From positions 124,001-188,000 of the forward strand of contig NZ_JAYFUL010000003.1 of assembly GCF_034928825.1 (NCBI RefSeq): 64,000 bases of DNA, given 5' to 3'. Origin of the DNA: Arcicella aquatica. Its GTDB lineage: Bacteria; Bacteroidota; Bacteroidia; Cytophagales; Spirosomataceae. The position numbers were made by a program, and so were the translations under genes. Each line of letters starts with the position of its first letter. Position 1 is the stretch's first letter. Shown one piece after another: positions 54,129-62,560 of this stretch. Below the pieces are notes generated by a model, which did no database searches, was not told the origin of the DNA, and saw only the letters and a program-made list of their open reading frames with translations.

Positions 54129-56095
54129 ACAGATTAGCCCACGAAACATCACCATATTTATTACAACATGCTCAGAACCCTGTGGATTGGTTTCCTTGGG
54201 GAAAAGAAGCACTTGATAAGGCGAAAGCAGAAAATAAACCAATTTTAGTAAGCATTGGTTATTCTGCATGTCATTGGTGCCATGTCATGGAACATGAATG
54301 TTTTGAAAAAGAAGAAGTAGCGGAGGTAATGAATCGCTATTTCGTCAATATAAAAGTAGATAGAGAAGAGCGTCCTGATGTTGATGCAGTGTATATGGAT
54401 GCCGTACAGGCAATGGGTGTACATGGAGGTTGGCCATTGAATGTTTTTTTAATGCCTGATGGTAAACCGTTTTATGGAGGAACATATTTCCCTAAGCCCA
54501 ATTGGTTGAAATTATTGCAAGCAGTGGATACGGGCTTTAAAAATAGCCAAGAAGAACTACAGAAGTCGGCAGAAGGGTTTACTCAGAATATGTTGTTTAA
54601 AGATTCTGAAAAATATGGATTGGTACCTGAAAGCGAGATATTCACCAAATATGATTTGAAAGTAATGGCAGAAAAACTGTCGAGTACTTTTGATGACGTA
54701 TGGGGTGGGTTTGAAAGAAGTCCGAAGTTCCCTATGCCCTCTATTTGGGCTTATTTATTACGGTACGTTCATGAAACTAAAGACCAAGTAATCTTGCATC
54801 ATGTTCAACTTACCCTTAACAGAATGGCGATGGGGGGTATTTATGACCAATTAGGAGGAGGCTTTGCTCGATATTCTGTTGATGGTGAATGGTTTTGTCC
54901 TCATTTTGAAAAAATGTTGTATGACAATGGGCAATTAGTGAGCTTATATTCAGAAGCTTATTCTTTAACGGGAGTAGCGTTGTATAAAGAAGTTGTCTAT
55001 GAAACCATCGATTGGTTAACTCGTGAAATGACCAATGAAGAAGGCGGGTTTTATTCAGCGTTAGATGCCGATTCAGAAGGAGTAGAGGGTAAATATTATG
55101 TATGGACTAAAACAGCAATTGAGGAAATTTTAGGAGAAGAAGCTGAGGCTTTTTGCCAACAATATCAAGTGACACAAGCGGGAAATTGGGAGCATGGCGT
55201 GAATATTCTGTGGAAAAACCAGCCTAGTTTGAATGCAGATTTTAAGGAGCAGATAGCAAAGCTTAACGCTGTAAGAAATACACGTATTCGTCCCGGATTG
55301 GATGATAAAATTCTTTGTTCATGGAATAGCTTGATGTTAAAAGGCTTAATCGATGCCTATAGGGTATTTGGTGATGAGAGTTTTTTAACGTTAGCAATTC
55401 AAAATGCTAATTTTATCAAAGATAAGTTTATCGTAGGGGAACAATTGATGCATAGCCACAAAAATGGAGAAACCAAGATTATGGGCTTCTTAGAAGATTA
55501 TGCTACGTTGATTGATGCTTATTTGAATTTATATCAGGCTACTTTTGAAGAAAACTGGTTGCATTATGCGGAGAAACTAACGCTGTATGCCTATGAAAAC
55601 TTCTGGGATGAGGAAGATGAATTATTTTTCTTCACAGATAAGAATGCGGAAGAGTTGATAGCACGCAAAAAAGAAATTTTTGATAATGTAGTGCCGAGTT
55701 CCAATTCAATAATGGCAAGAAATCTATATACTTTAGGGCTGATTTTGGAAAGAGAAGACTTCGGATTATTATCAAAATTGATGCTCTCCAAAATGAAAAA
55801 TCTATTATTGAAAAATGTAGATTATCTGACTAATTGGGCTTGTTTGTCTACGCAAATGGTCACTAAAACACCAGAAATAGCCATTGTAGGGGATGATTTC
55901 CTAACTTTTAGAAAACAAATAGACCAGCAATTTTTCCCTAACAAAGTGTTGACAGGAACTGCTACTGAAAGCCAATTGCCTTTATTGCAACATAGAACGA
56001 CAAAAGAAGGAGAAACGCTAATCTTTGTTTGTTACGACAAAACTTGTCAATTACCAGTAAAGACAGTTGAGGAGGCTTGGGAACAGATTGTTTAA
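54125..56095 (+). CDS. Thioredoxin-domain protein of the DUF255/SPATA20 (YyaL) family
   Basis: A 656-residue protein. The N-terminal thioredoxin-like domain (DUF255) starts RLAHETSPYLLQHAQNPVDW and has the redox pair C49-H-W-C52 in YSACHWCHVMEHE. The remainder (about residues 180-640) is an (alpha/alpha)6-barrel like that of N-acylglucosamine 2-epimerases or glycosidases, with GGIYDQLGGGFARYSVD and HFEKMLYDN. The family is widespread, but its activity is not well defined. It overlaps the T9SS protein gene by 4 nt, and no signal peptide is seen. Confidence 0.93.
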   Translation: MNRLAHETSPYLLQHAQNPVDWFPWGKEALDKAKAENKPILVSIGYSACHWCHVMEHECFEKEEVAEVMNRYFVNIKVDREERPDVDAVYMDAVQAMGVHGGWPLNVFLMPDGKPFYGGTYFPKPNWLKLLQAVDTGFKNSQEELQKSAEGFTQNMLFKDSEKYGLVPESEIFTKYDLKVMAEKLSSTFDDVWGGFERSPKFPMPSIWAYLLRYVHETKDQVILHHVQLTLNRMAMGGIYDQLGGGFARYSVDGEWFCPHFEKMLYDNGQLVSLYSEAYSLTGVALYKEVVYETIDWLTREMTNEEGGFYSALDADSEGVEGKYYVWTKTAIEEILGEEAEAFCQQYQVTQAGNWEHGVNILWKNQPSLNADFKEQIAKLNAVRNTRIRPGLDDKILCSWNSLMLKGLIDAYRVFGDESFLTLAIQNANFIKDKFIVGEQLMHSHKNGETKIMGFLEDYATLIDAYLNLYQATFEENWLHYAEKLTLYAYENFWDEEDELFFFTDKNAEELIARKKEIFDNVVPSSNSIMARNLYTLGLILEREDFGLLSKLMLSKMKNLLLKNVDYLTNWACLSTQMVTKTPEIAIVGDDFLTFRKQIDQQFFPNKVLTGTATESQLPLLQHRTTKEGETLIFVCYDKTCQLPVKTVEEAWEQIV

Positions 56096-56157
56096 TACAG
56101 AAGAATAAAAAATACTAGAAGTATGTAATATGTTATAAATGAGGTTATTAAATTTTA

Positions 56158-56404
56158 TTTTTTCCTATTAGCTGGTGACTTAAGTCCTACTGATTACCCA
56201 CATCTTTTAAAAAGTTGAAATGTAAATGTAATTATTGATCAAATTAGCTTAAATGTACATAAATAGTCTTTAAAACCAAGCGTTGAAGCCCTTATCTCTA
56301 GCGAGGGACTTAAGTCCCTCGCTAGAGATAATCATCTGATTATTAATAATTTACAAACTTATGGGTAATCAGTAGGACTTAAGTCACCTGCTAATAGGAA
56401 AAAA
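56158..56404. repeat. 247-bp palindromic element with 43-bp inverted repeats and a 40-bp perfect central palindrome
   Basis: This fills the 315-nt gap 56096-56410. The left arm 56158-56200 and right arm 56362-56404 are complementary over 43 nt with a single mismatch. At 56292-56331 lies a 40-bp palindrome with no loop, centred on GACTTAAGTC. The same GACTTAAGTC is present in both outer arms. There is no coding capacity. It is consistent with a MITE or REPIN-like element, here separating convergent genes. Confidence 0.85.
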
Positions 56405-56410
56405 TATGTT

Positions 56411-56701
56411 CTATGCTATTTTCAACGCCTGATAAACCGTTACAGGTTGTTCTAACAATTCATCAAATTGAGCTACAAAACTAGCAATATATGGTTGCTG
56501 ATTATGATTATCCAACCCGCTCATGCTTTCCCATATTTCATGAAAAGTAAAAATGTTTGAAGCTGCGATAGACTGGTGCAAATCGTATTGAATGCATGCA
56601 GGTTCTTTACGAGATTCAAACACCAATGCTTCTAAAATGGCTTTTACTGTTTCAACATGTTCTGGTTTACTGTTGACAATGGCCGTGAGATAAATATTCA
56701 T
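56411..56701 (-). CDS. Antibiotic-biosynthesis-monooxygenase (ABM) domain protein, YgiN-like
   Basis: A 96-residue single-domain dimeric alpha/beta-barrel protein: MNIYLTAIVNSKPEHVETVK, then EPACIQYDLHQS and FTFHEIWESMSGLDNHNQQP with the conserved His. This is the pattern of cofactor-free quinol monooxygenases such as YgiN. It is 12 nt downstream of an MdaB-like quinone reductase on the same strand, the same pairing as in E. coli, so the two probably act together on quinones. Confidence 0.88.
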   Translation of the reverse strand: MNIYLTAIVNSKPEHVETVKAILEALVFESRKEPACIQYDLHQSIAASNIFTFHEIWESMSGLDNHNQQPYIASFVAQFDELLEQPVTVYQALKIA

Positions 56702-56713
56702 CAGAGAAAAATG

Positions 56714-57310
56714 TTAGTTTAAGAAAATTTTACGGAGATGGTCTTGATAAAGACTCATATCTCTTGCAATATTACTATTTTTCTCCACATCGTGAAAATG
56801 AATACTATCAAGAGGCGTCATTCCTGTAAAAGCATTCATTCTATGAAAGCCAAATAATGGACCATCATCTACACTTCTTTCCATGAAAAATTCATTCGGC
56901 AATGTAAATGCTTCTTTGGGTGCATTCCATGACGTCGTTAGCATATATTTTCTTCCATGTAGCGTACCGCCTGTTCCATAATTGATGGTTGGATTGGCGG
57001 ATGAACGGCCATCACTACGATAAATTCCTTTGTTGTAGCCCTCTGTAAAAACAATATCAATATATTTTTTCAAATCATGCGGTAATTGAAACCACCAGAT
57101 AGGCGTATGATAAATAACTACATCTGCCCAAACATACTTTTCTACCTCCTCAGAAGGGTTGTATTCTTCGTTAATATTAGTAGTTTTGATTTCAAAATCA
57201 GGGTGTTGATTGAAGAAACTGATACTCTCTTGAAAAATAGTTTCGTTGAATCTACCTCCAGAATGACCGAACTTTTGTCCGCCATTTATTATAAAAACTT
57301 TTGTTGTCAT
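56714..57310 (-). CDS. MdaB-like NAD(P)H:quinone oxidoreductase (flavodoxin-like fold)
   Basis: A 198-residue flavodoxin-like flavoprotein. I start at MTTKVFIINGGQKFGHSGGR, because the 27 residues before it in frame do not fit the family and overlap the promoter region. The motifs KVFIINGGQ, ADVVIYHTPIWWFQLPHDLK and YGTGGTLHGRKYMLT match MdaB/NQO1-type reductases that use FAD and NADPH for two-electron quinone reduction. It is followed by the YgiN-like gene and is divergent from a LysR regulator that probably controls both. Confidence 0.92.
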   Translation of the reverse strand: MTTKVFIINGGQKFGHSGGRFNETIFQESISFFNQHPDFEIKTTNINEEYNPSEEVEKYVWADVVIYHTPIWWFQLPHDLKKYIDIVFTEGYNKGIYRSDGRSSANPTINYGTGGTLHGRKYMLTTSWNAPKEAFTLPNEFFMERSVDDGPLFGFHRMNAFTGMTPLDSIHFHDVEKNSNIARDMSLYQDHLRKIFLN

Positions 57311-57333
57311 CTTTTCTTTTGTTATTAATGGAA

Positions 57334-57341
57334 CAAAAGTA
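57334..57341 (-). promoter_or_regulatory. -7 box of the MdaB-YgiN operon
   Basis: On the - strand the bases read TACTTTTG, matching TAnnTTTG, 24 nt before the chosen start at 57310. This supports the shorter start. No -33 TTG is seen at 19 nt. Confidence 0.45.
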
Positions 57342-57376
57342 TAGCGAGTAATTGTATTATAAAAATAACATGATTT

Positions 57377-57388
57377 ATAGTAATCTAT
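57377..57388. promoter_or_regulatory. Candidate LysR operator
   Basis: ATAG, TAAT, CTAT forms a small perfect dyad in the 96-nt gap between the divergent MdaB-like and LysR genes. LysR-type regulators usually bind AT-rich dyads in such divergent regions. This is a positional guess. Confidence 0.3.
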
Positions 57389-57406
57389 CATGATTATAAT
57401 AACAAA

Positions 57407-58300
57407 ATGGTTAATTTAGAATGGTATCGAACTTTTAAAGTAGTGTATCAAACAGGGACGCTTACAAAAGCAGCCGAGCAATTATTTATTTCTCAGCCAG
57501 GCGTAAGTTTACATTTGAGTTCGCTGGAGAATTATGTAGGCTATAAGCTTTTTGATAGAACAGGCAGAAAGATGATTCCGACTGAAAGGGGGAAAGTACT
57601 GTATAACTTTACGGTTCAAGCCCTGAGCAAACTAGAAGAGGCAGAGAAAAACTTTCAAAGAAGTACTGAAAAACATACACCAACCATTAGTTTGGGAATG
57701 TGTTTTGAAACCTTTCAGGCTTCTTTAGAAGAATTTATACCAAGTTTTCCCTTTAATATTATCTTACAATTTGGGGAGTACCCTTTGATGATAGAAAACC
57801 TAGAAAAGGGAATTATCGATTTAATTGTTACCCCACAAGTGTTAGAAAAAGAAGGAATTGAATATTATCCATTTTCTTCTGAAAATATAGTGATGGTAGG
57901 AGGGAATGGAATTGATGTAGAAGCGTTTCAAGAAATACTCTCTACGAATGACTGTGAAGTATTAGAAGCATGGCTTAAAACCCAAAAATGGTATGGTACT
58001 ACAGGTGATATGGAACATTTAAGGCATTTTTGGCAATTGAATTTTAATAAGTATCCCGATTTTCGACCTAATTATATTGTTCCCAACCTCAACTCTATCG
58101 TTCGTTGTTTAGCTCAGGGGCAAGGCTTGGCTATTATTCCTAGTTTTCTCTGTCAAAAAGAACTTGATAAGGGTAATATTAAGCTAATTTGGGAAGGCAA
58201 ATCAAAGCTAATCAATACACTGTATTTTGCTCATCGAAAAAAAACAGTGTATGAAAAAGAAATAGCATTGATTAAGAAAAATATAGCAAGTAAAATGTGA
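57407..58300 (+). CDS. LysR-family transcriptional regulator
   Basis: A 297-residue regulator. The N-terminal winged helix-turn-helix (WYRTFKVVYQTGTLTKAAEQ, then FISQPGVSLHLSSLE, residues about 5-50) is typical, followed by a periplasmic-binding-protein-like effector domain (about 85-290). It is divergent from the MdaB-YgiN operon, the classic arrangement for a LysR regulator and its target. The inducer is probably a quinone or electrophile (inference). Confidence 0.95.
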   Translation: MVNLEWYRTFKVVYQTGTLTKAAEQLFISQPGVSLHLSSLENYVGYKLFDRTGRKMIPTERGKVLYNFTVQALSKLEEAEKNFQRSTEKHTPTISLGMCFETFQASLEEFIPSFPFNIILQFGEYPLMIENLEKGIIDLIVTPQVLEKEGIEYYPFSSENIVMVGGNGIDVEAFQEILSTNDCEVLEAWLKTQKWYGTTGDMEHLRHFWQLNFNKYPDFRPNYIVPNLNSIVRCLAQGQGLAIIPSFLCQKELDKGNIKLIWEGKSKLINTLYFAHRKKTVYEKEIALIKKNIASKM

Positions 58301-58365
58301 TATTGGATAATTTGCCCTGTAACTGAAAGAGGTATCACAACCAATGATTGTATTATTTAAAGTAT

Positions 58366-59277
58366 ATGCTAAAAATCGCTTATTCACCCATCTATCAACA
58401 CCCTCTTCCCGAAGGACATCGATTTCCGATGCTTAAATATGAACTTATTCCTGAGCAATTATTGTATGAAGGTACTTGTGATAAAGATAATTTTTTTGAG
58501 CCAACACCTGTAGATGAACAATGGATTGTTCGCACACATAAGCCACAATATTGGGAAGATTTAAAGTTTCTTAGACTTGACCCTAAAATGATACGTAAAA
58601 TAGGTTTTCCTTTATCAGAAGAACTTGTACGTAGAGAAACCATCATTACCCAAGGAACGATAGACTGTTGCCATTTTGCTTTAGCAAATGGAATAGCCAT
58701 GAATGTAGCAGGAGGCACGCATCACGCCTATTCCGACAAAGGAGAGGGCTTTTGTTTGTTAAATGATGTAGCCGTAGCTTCCAATTATTTAATTGATAAT
58801 GGGTTGGCTACAAAAATATTAATCATTGATTTAGACGTTCATCAAGGGAATGGAACGGCCGAGATTTTTCAAGACCAAGCAAATGTTTTTACATTTTCAA
58901 TGCATGGACAAGAGAATTATCCCTTGCATAAAGAAAAATCTGATTTAGATATTGGTCTTGAAACTTATACAAAAGATGAGGAATACCTGAATATTTTATA
59001 TCAAACTTTACCCGCATTAATAGAGAAGTATAAACCAAATTTTCTGTTTTATATTTCAGGCGTTGATATATTAGCAACCGATAAATTGGGTAAACTGAGT
59101 ATGACGAAAGAGGGCTGTTATAGTAGAGATGAATTTGTGTTTGAACAAGCTATCAATAATAAATTACCTATTGTTGTATCGATGGGTGGCGGATATTCTC
59201 CTAAAATTATTGATATCGTCGATGCTCATTGCAACACTTTTAGGTTGGCTCAAAAGATGTTTTTTGATGGTGTATAA
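58366..59277 (+). CDS. Histone-deacetylase-family (class II/AcuC-like) hydrolase
   Basis: A 303-residue protein; I start at MLKIAYSPIYQHPLPEGHRF rather than six codons upstream. The zinc and catalytic residues are all present: GGTHHAY (double His), DLDVHQGNGTA (Asp and His ligands), ISGVDIL (Asp) and MGGGYS (Tyr). Bacterial members deacetylate small amines or polyamines, or acetyl-CoA synthetase (AcuC). The real substrate is unknown. It is 65 nt after the LysR gene, which may or may not co-transcribe it, and is followed by a terminator. Confidence 0.93.
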   Translation: MLKIAYSPIYQHPLPEGHRFPMLKYELIPEQLLYEGTCDKDNFFEPTPVDEQWIVRTHKPQYWEDLKFLRLDPKMIRKIGFPLSEELVRRETIITQGTIDCCHFALANGIAMNVAGGTHHAYSDKGEGFCLLNDVAVASNYLIDNGLATKILIIDLDVHQGNGTAEIFQDQANVFTFSMHGQENYPLHKEKSDLDIGLETYTKDEEYLNILYQTLPALIEKYKPNFLFYISGVDILATDKLGKLSMTKEGCYSRDEFVFEQAINNKLPIVVSMGGGYSPKIIDIVDAHCNTFRLAQKMFFDGV

Positions 59278-59280
59278 TAA

Positions 59281-59309
59281 AAAATCCGCCCCAATAGAGC
59301 GGATTTTTT
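59281..59309. terminator. Terminator after the histone-deacetylase-family gene
   Basis: AAAATCCGC (59281-59289) pairs with GCGGATTTT (59299-59307) over a 9-nt loop, followed by TTTATC. A-run and T-run symmetry lets it work for the convergent GT2 gene as well. Confidence 0.88.
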
Positions 59310-59380
59310 ATCTTATTTATAAACAAAATGAAAATCCTAGTTTGATAATTAATCACTAAGTCACTCATTCTCTAAATCAC

Positions 59381-60154
59381 TCAATACTTATACTTAGTAA
59401 ATAACAAATCATAGTTATACCTTGTTTGTCTATAAAAATATCGTACTAACTGTATCACAGGATTTTCGCTAGTAGTCCAGCTTCCCCTTGACATTGTTGT
59501 GGGTTCATCCGCTGAATTCACTTGGTCAAAAAGTGACTTGTATTCATTAAAGAACAATGCTTTTCCTTTGTTTTGAATAAAGGCCAAACACATTCTATAT
59601 TCTGTGCGGTCTCCTTTTATACCTTCTGCATATCGTCCAAATTTTTCAAAATAATTACTTCTTCTCAAATGTGGATGGTCGCTATAATAATATATCTTAT
59701 GATAATCTAAATACCAAGGCTTATAAAGCATTTCTGAATAACCCTTGTCAAAGTATTTAAGATAAGGATATTGTATATAAGCATAAAAACGAACCATGTC
59801 TAAACTCTTGTCCTCATTCATAAATCTGTGGGCATCCTCAAAATGAGTAGGGAAAATAGCTGACGGTACAAAATCCTCTTGAACATACAAAGTATAGGGC
59901 GTTACTACCGCATCCTGCCCCTTGTTAAGGTTATTTCCTAGCCCTTTGTTTTTTGGGGTTGTAATAAGCCTAAAAGAATATTCGGGTTGTATTTTTCTTA
60001 AATATGCTTGATGTTCTTCTTTACTGCCATCATCAGAAACCACAATGTCTTCAAAAATACAATCTAAATCCTGAAAGCTTTTCAAAAGGCGTTCTAATGA
60101 ACTGCTTCTATTATAATGGGTAACTAATAATGTTACTCCGTCAAATTTTCTCAT
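59381..60154 (-). CDS. Family 2 glycosyltransferase
   Basis: A 257-residue GT-A enzyme beginning GVTLLVTHYNRSSSLERLL, with IVVSDDGSKEEH (nucleotide-sugar-binding Asp) and TLYVQEDFVPS in the place of the DxD loop. It is a short, soluble GT2. It lies 38 nt downstream of the first GT8 gene on the same strand, so the three glycosyltransferases form one surface-glycan block. The donor and acceptor are unknown. Confidence 0.88.
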   Translation of the reverse strand: MRKFDGVTLLVTHYNRSSSLERLLKSFQDLDCIFEDIVVSDDGSKEEHQAYLRKIQPEYSFRLITTPKNKGLGNNLNKGQDAVVTPYTLYVQEDFVPSAIFPTHFEDAHRFMNEDKSLDMVRFYAYIQYPYLKYFDKGYSEMLYKPWYLDYHKIYYYSDHPHLRRSNYFEKFGRYAEGIKGDRTEYRMCLAFIQNKGKALFFNEYKSLFDQVNSADEPTTMSRGSWTTSENPVIQLVRYFYRQTRYNYDLLFTKYKY

Positions 60155-60192
60155 TAGGTAAATGATTTAAAATATTCAAAGTAATTATCCAA

Positions 60193-61086
60193 TTATAATC
60201 TTAGCAAAGCCTTTTTTATTTTGTTAACCAGCTTTCTAAACATTCTCCATTTACCACTAAGCGGTTTGAAGTTTTTCCAAGGAGTCATGGCTAAATACCT
60301 GAAAAACTCTTGTTTGTAAACTTCTTTAAAATGATAATTAGAGAAAATTGGTTTAATCTCAACAAAGTGTACTAAGTAAGGTTTTTCATCTTCATACAAA
60401 GCAAACCAGTTCCATTTTGGGTCAAGTTCCAGCCATTTGTTTGCCAATACAACATTCAATCCGTATTGGTCGCCCATCTTAACGTGGTCTTTGTAGTCTA
60501 TTAAAGCAGTTATTACTTGGTTTGTTAGTTTTTCTTCACGCCACTTTTTTGGGTTCATCAATAACACACCTGCATTAAAATATTTTGTATCTGGTGCTAA
60601 TCCTAATTCTTTATAGTTGGGAATCCCTGCCCATTGGCAATCGACAGTTTTAGAATAATCTTGAACAGCACCAACTGTATATTCGCCCAAAGGAATATTC
60701 CAGAATTTTGAAATATCGTCTTGTAAAATAATATCTACATCTAAATAAATCAATTTATCTAGCTCAGGGTCAATAATATAAGGTGCGAAAATGCGTAAGA
60801 AGGTGGTAAGGGGCATAGACGTAGTATCTACAGGTATTACTATGTCCGCTGGAATGATTTCTTTGCTCTTAAACCATTTCAGTGTAATTCTTGAAGGATC
60901 AGCTATGGTTTCAAGTCTACTTTTTGCTTTAGCAGAAATACCGTCATCAATGATATAGAAATCAATATGCTCGTCAGTTTTGTGATTTAGATCTATCGAC
61001 TTTAGCAAAGCTGCAATCAAAATGGCAAAATGATTATCACTTGCCACCACAATGGTTATTGGTTTCTTTTCAATAGAATTTGACAT
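60193..61086 (-). CDS. Family 8 glycosyltransferase (first paralogue)
   Basis: A 297-residue GT8 enzyme; I start at MSNSIEKKPITIVVASD because the 15 residues before it are not shared with the paralogue. It has the family pattern: ITIVVASDNHF, the metal-binding DxD in LIYLDVDIILQDD (about residues 105-117), YFNAGVLLMNPKKWRE and the late MGDQYGLNVVLANKW. Such enzymes (LgtC/WaaJ-like) add galactose or glucose to LPS or glycoproteins. It is a close paralogue of the gene at 61564-62454. Confidence 0.93.
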   Translation of the reverse strand: MSNSIEKKPITIVVASDNHFAILIAALLKSIDLNHKTDEHIDFYIIDDGISAKAKSRLETIADPSRITLKWFKSKEIIPADIVIPVDTTSMPLTTFLRIFAPYIIDPELDKLIYLDVDIILQDDISKFWNIPLGEYTVGAVQDYSKTVDCQWAGIPNYKELGLAPDTKYFNAGVLLMNPKKWREEKLTNQVITALIDYKDHVKMGDQYGLNVVLANKWLELDPKWNWFALYEDEKPYLVHFVEIKPIFSNYHFKEVYKQEFFRYLAMTPWKNFKPLSGKWRMFRKLVNKIKKALLRL

Positions 61087-61356
61087 AATATTATAAATAT
61101 TTTGGTTTTTGTAAGCTGTGTTGTTATACAATGATGCTAATTTTAAAATTAAATATTTAAGCTATCAGCGTTAAAAAGGTATTAAACCAATAGACTAATC
61201 CCTCTAAAGATAATTAAAAATTTAGGTCTTTTGTTATATAGCATATTTTATACCATACTTTCATACAATCTAAAAAAAAAATACACATAATACAATTTAC
61301 TTTGCTACTATTATAAAAACTTTCTTCATCCGTTCTTTAAAGAATAATTTTAAAAA

Positions 61357-61392
61357 ACAAAAACGGTAAATTTTTGATAATTGCCGTTTTTG
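61357..61392 (-). terminator. Hairpin between the two GT8 genes
   Basis: ACAAAAACGG (61357-61366) pairs with CCGTTTTTGT (61383-61392), and the stem extends inward with AAAT/ATTG imperfectly. On the - strand it is followed by TTTTTTAAAATT. It would end transcription of the GT8 gene at 61564. Confidence 0.7.
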
Positions 61393-61458
61393 TAATATTA
61401 GTGAAGAAAAATGCACTATCCTAGTTGTATTGGGGCGAAGAACGCTCAGTTTGAAGGG

Positions 61459-61526
61459 TGATTACCCAATAATTACATCCTCATTTTAATTTTTTCAAAG
61501 ATGTGTGTAATCAATAGAACTTAACT
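61459..61526. repeat. Decayed partial copy of the palindromic element at 56158-56404
   Basis: TGATTACCCA (61459-61468) equals the inner end of the left arm of the intact element. TGTGTAATCAATAGAACTTA (from 61504, continuing to 61526) matches the right arm with four substitutions in 23 nt. The central palindrome is missing, and the two parts are only 35 nt apart. Confidence 0.5.
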
Positions 61527-61563
61527 CCTTTGCCTAGGATGAGATTTCAAACTATTTGCTACC

Positions 61564-62454
61564 TTATATAAGTTTGAGCAAAATCTTTTTTAGTTTATTC
61601 TGTATTTTTCTTAGTAGCCTCCAGTTGCCACTTATCGGTGTGAAATTCTTCCAAGGAGTCAGCGATAAATATCGATAAAACTCATCTTTAAAAGTTGGAT
61701 TGAATTTGTAATTCAAAAAAATAGGTTTTATTTCAACAAAATGAATGAGCGAAGGGTTTTCGTCTTTATAAAGCGCAAACCAATTCCATTTGGGGTCTAG
61801 TTCTAACCATTTATTGGCAAACACCACATTCAAACCATATTGGTCAGCCATTCTTACATATTTTTTGTATTTGATTAATATGGCAATTACTTTATTAGTA
61901 ATGTCTTCTTCTCTCCATTTTTTGGGATTAATCAATAATACCCCAGAGTTAAAATACTTAGTATCAGGGGTTAATCCTAGTGCTGCATAGTTGGGTATGC
62001 CCGCCCATTCGCAGTCAATAGTTTTAGAATAATCTTGTACTGCACCAATGGTATGTTCATTCAAAGGAATATTCCATAATTTAGAAATATCATCCTGCAC
62101 AATGGTATCAACATCTAAATAAATTAATTTTTCAAGTGTTTCATCAATGATGTAAGGCGCAAATAAACGAAAGAAAATGCTGATGGGAAAGCTTGAACTA
62201 TCAACTGGAAAAAAGACGTTATGAGGAACAATTTCTCTACTTTTAACCCATTTAATTGATATTCTTTCAGGACTGACTATCTTTTCAAGTTGACTTTTGG
62301 ATTCAGCAGAAATGTGGTCTTCAATAATATAAAAATTTATATGTTCATCCGTTTTATGGTTTAAATCAATAGATTTCAATAAAGCAGCAATCAATACAAC
62401 AAAATGGTTATCGCTTGCTACTACTATTGTTATAGGCTTGTTTTGTTTCATCAT
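61564..62454 (-). CDS. Family 8 glycosyltransferase (second paralogue)
   Basis: A 296-residue GT8 enzyme that aligns from end to end with the gene at 60193-61086: ITIVVASDNHFVVLIAALLK, the DxD motif in LIYLDVDTIVQDD, and YFNSGVLLINPKKWRE. The close similarity along the whole length shows a tandem duplication. Differences cluster in the region about residues 75-95 (ERISIKWVKSREIVPHNVFF), which may reflect donor or acceptor choice. It starts with two Met codons. It probably glycosylates the cell surface. Confidence 0.93.
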   Translation of the reverse strand: MMKQNKPITIVVASDNHFVVLIAALLKSIDLNHKTDEHINFYIIEDHISAESKSQLEKIVSPERISIKWVKSREIVPHNVFFPVDSSSFPISIFFRLFAPYIIDETLEKLIYLDVDTIVQDDISKLWNIPLNEHTIGAVQDYSKTIDCEWAGIPNYAALGLTPDTKYFNSGVLLINPKKWREEDITNKVIAILIKYKKYVRMADQYGLNVVFANKWLELDPKWNWFALYKDENPSLIHFVEIKPIFLNYKFNPTFKDEFYRYLSLTPWKNFTPISGNWRLLRKIQNKLKKILLKLI

Positions 62455-62518
62455 GTTAAAATATTATACTTAGTCGTAGGGTTTCTGTTGTGTGCAAAAT
62501 TTGTATATTAATTACTTT

Positions 62519-62560
62519 TAAAACAAAAGGTTGATTAATAATAATCAACCTTTTGTTTTA
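62519..62560 (-). terminator. Strong 19-bp hairpin terminator
   Basis: Bases 62519-62537 (TAAAACAAAAGGTTGATTA) and 62542-62560 are exact complements with a 4-nt loop. The stop codon of the hypothetical gene (62558-62560) is part of the stem. On the - strand a T-rich tract is part of the distal stem arm. It separates that gene from the GT8 block. Confidence 0.85.

Larger units (their letters stand above)
61087..61563. other. Intergenic region between the two GT8 paralogues
   Basis: 477 nt without a gene. It holds a terminator (61357-61392) and a decayed partial copy of the palindromic element (61459-61526). The remainder is AT-rich and must carry the promoter of the downstream GT8-GT2 pair. 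I see no ORF. Confidence 0.6.

Noticed and set aside
57311..57391. 27-residue N-terminal extension of the MdaB-like protein
   Set aside because: It covers the likely -7 box and does not resemble the family.
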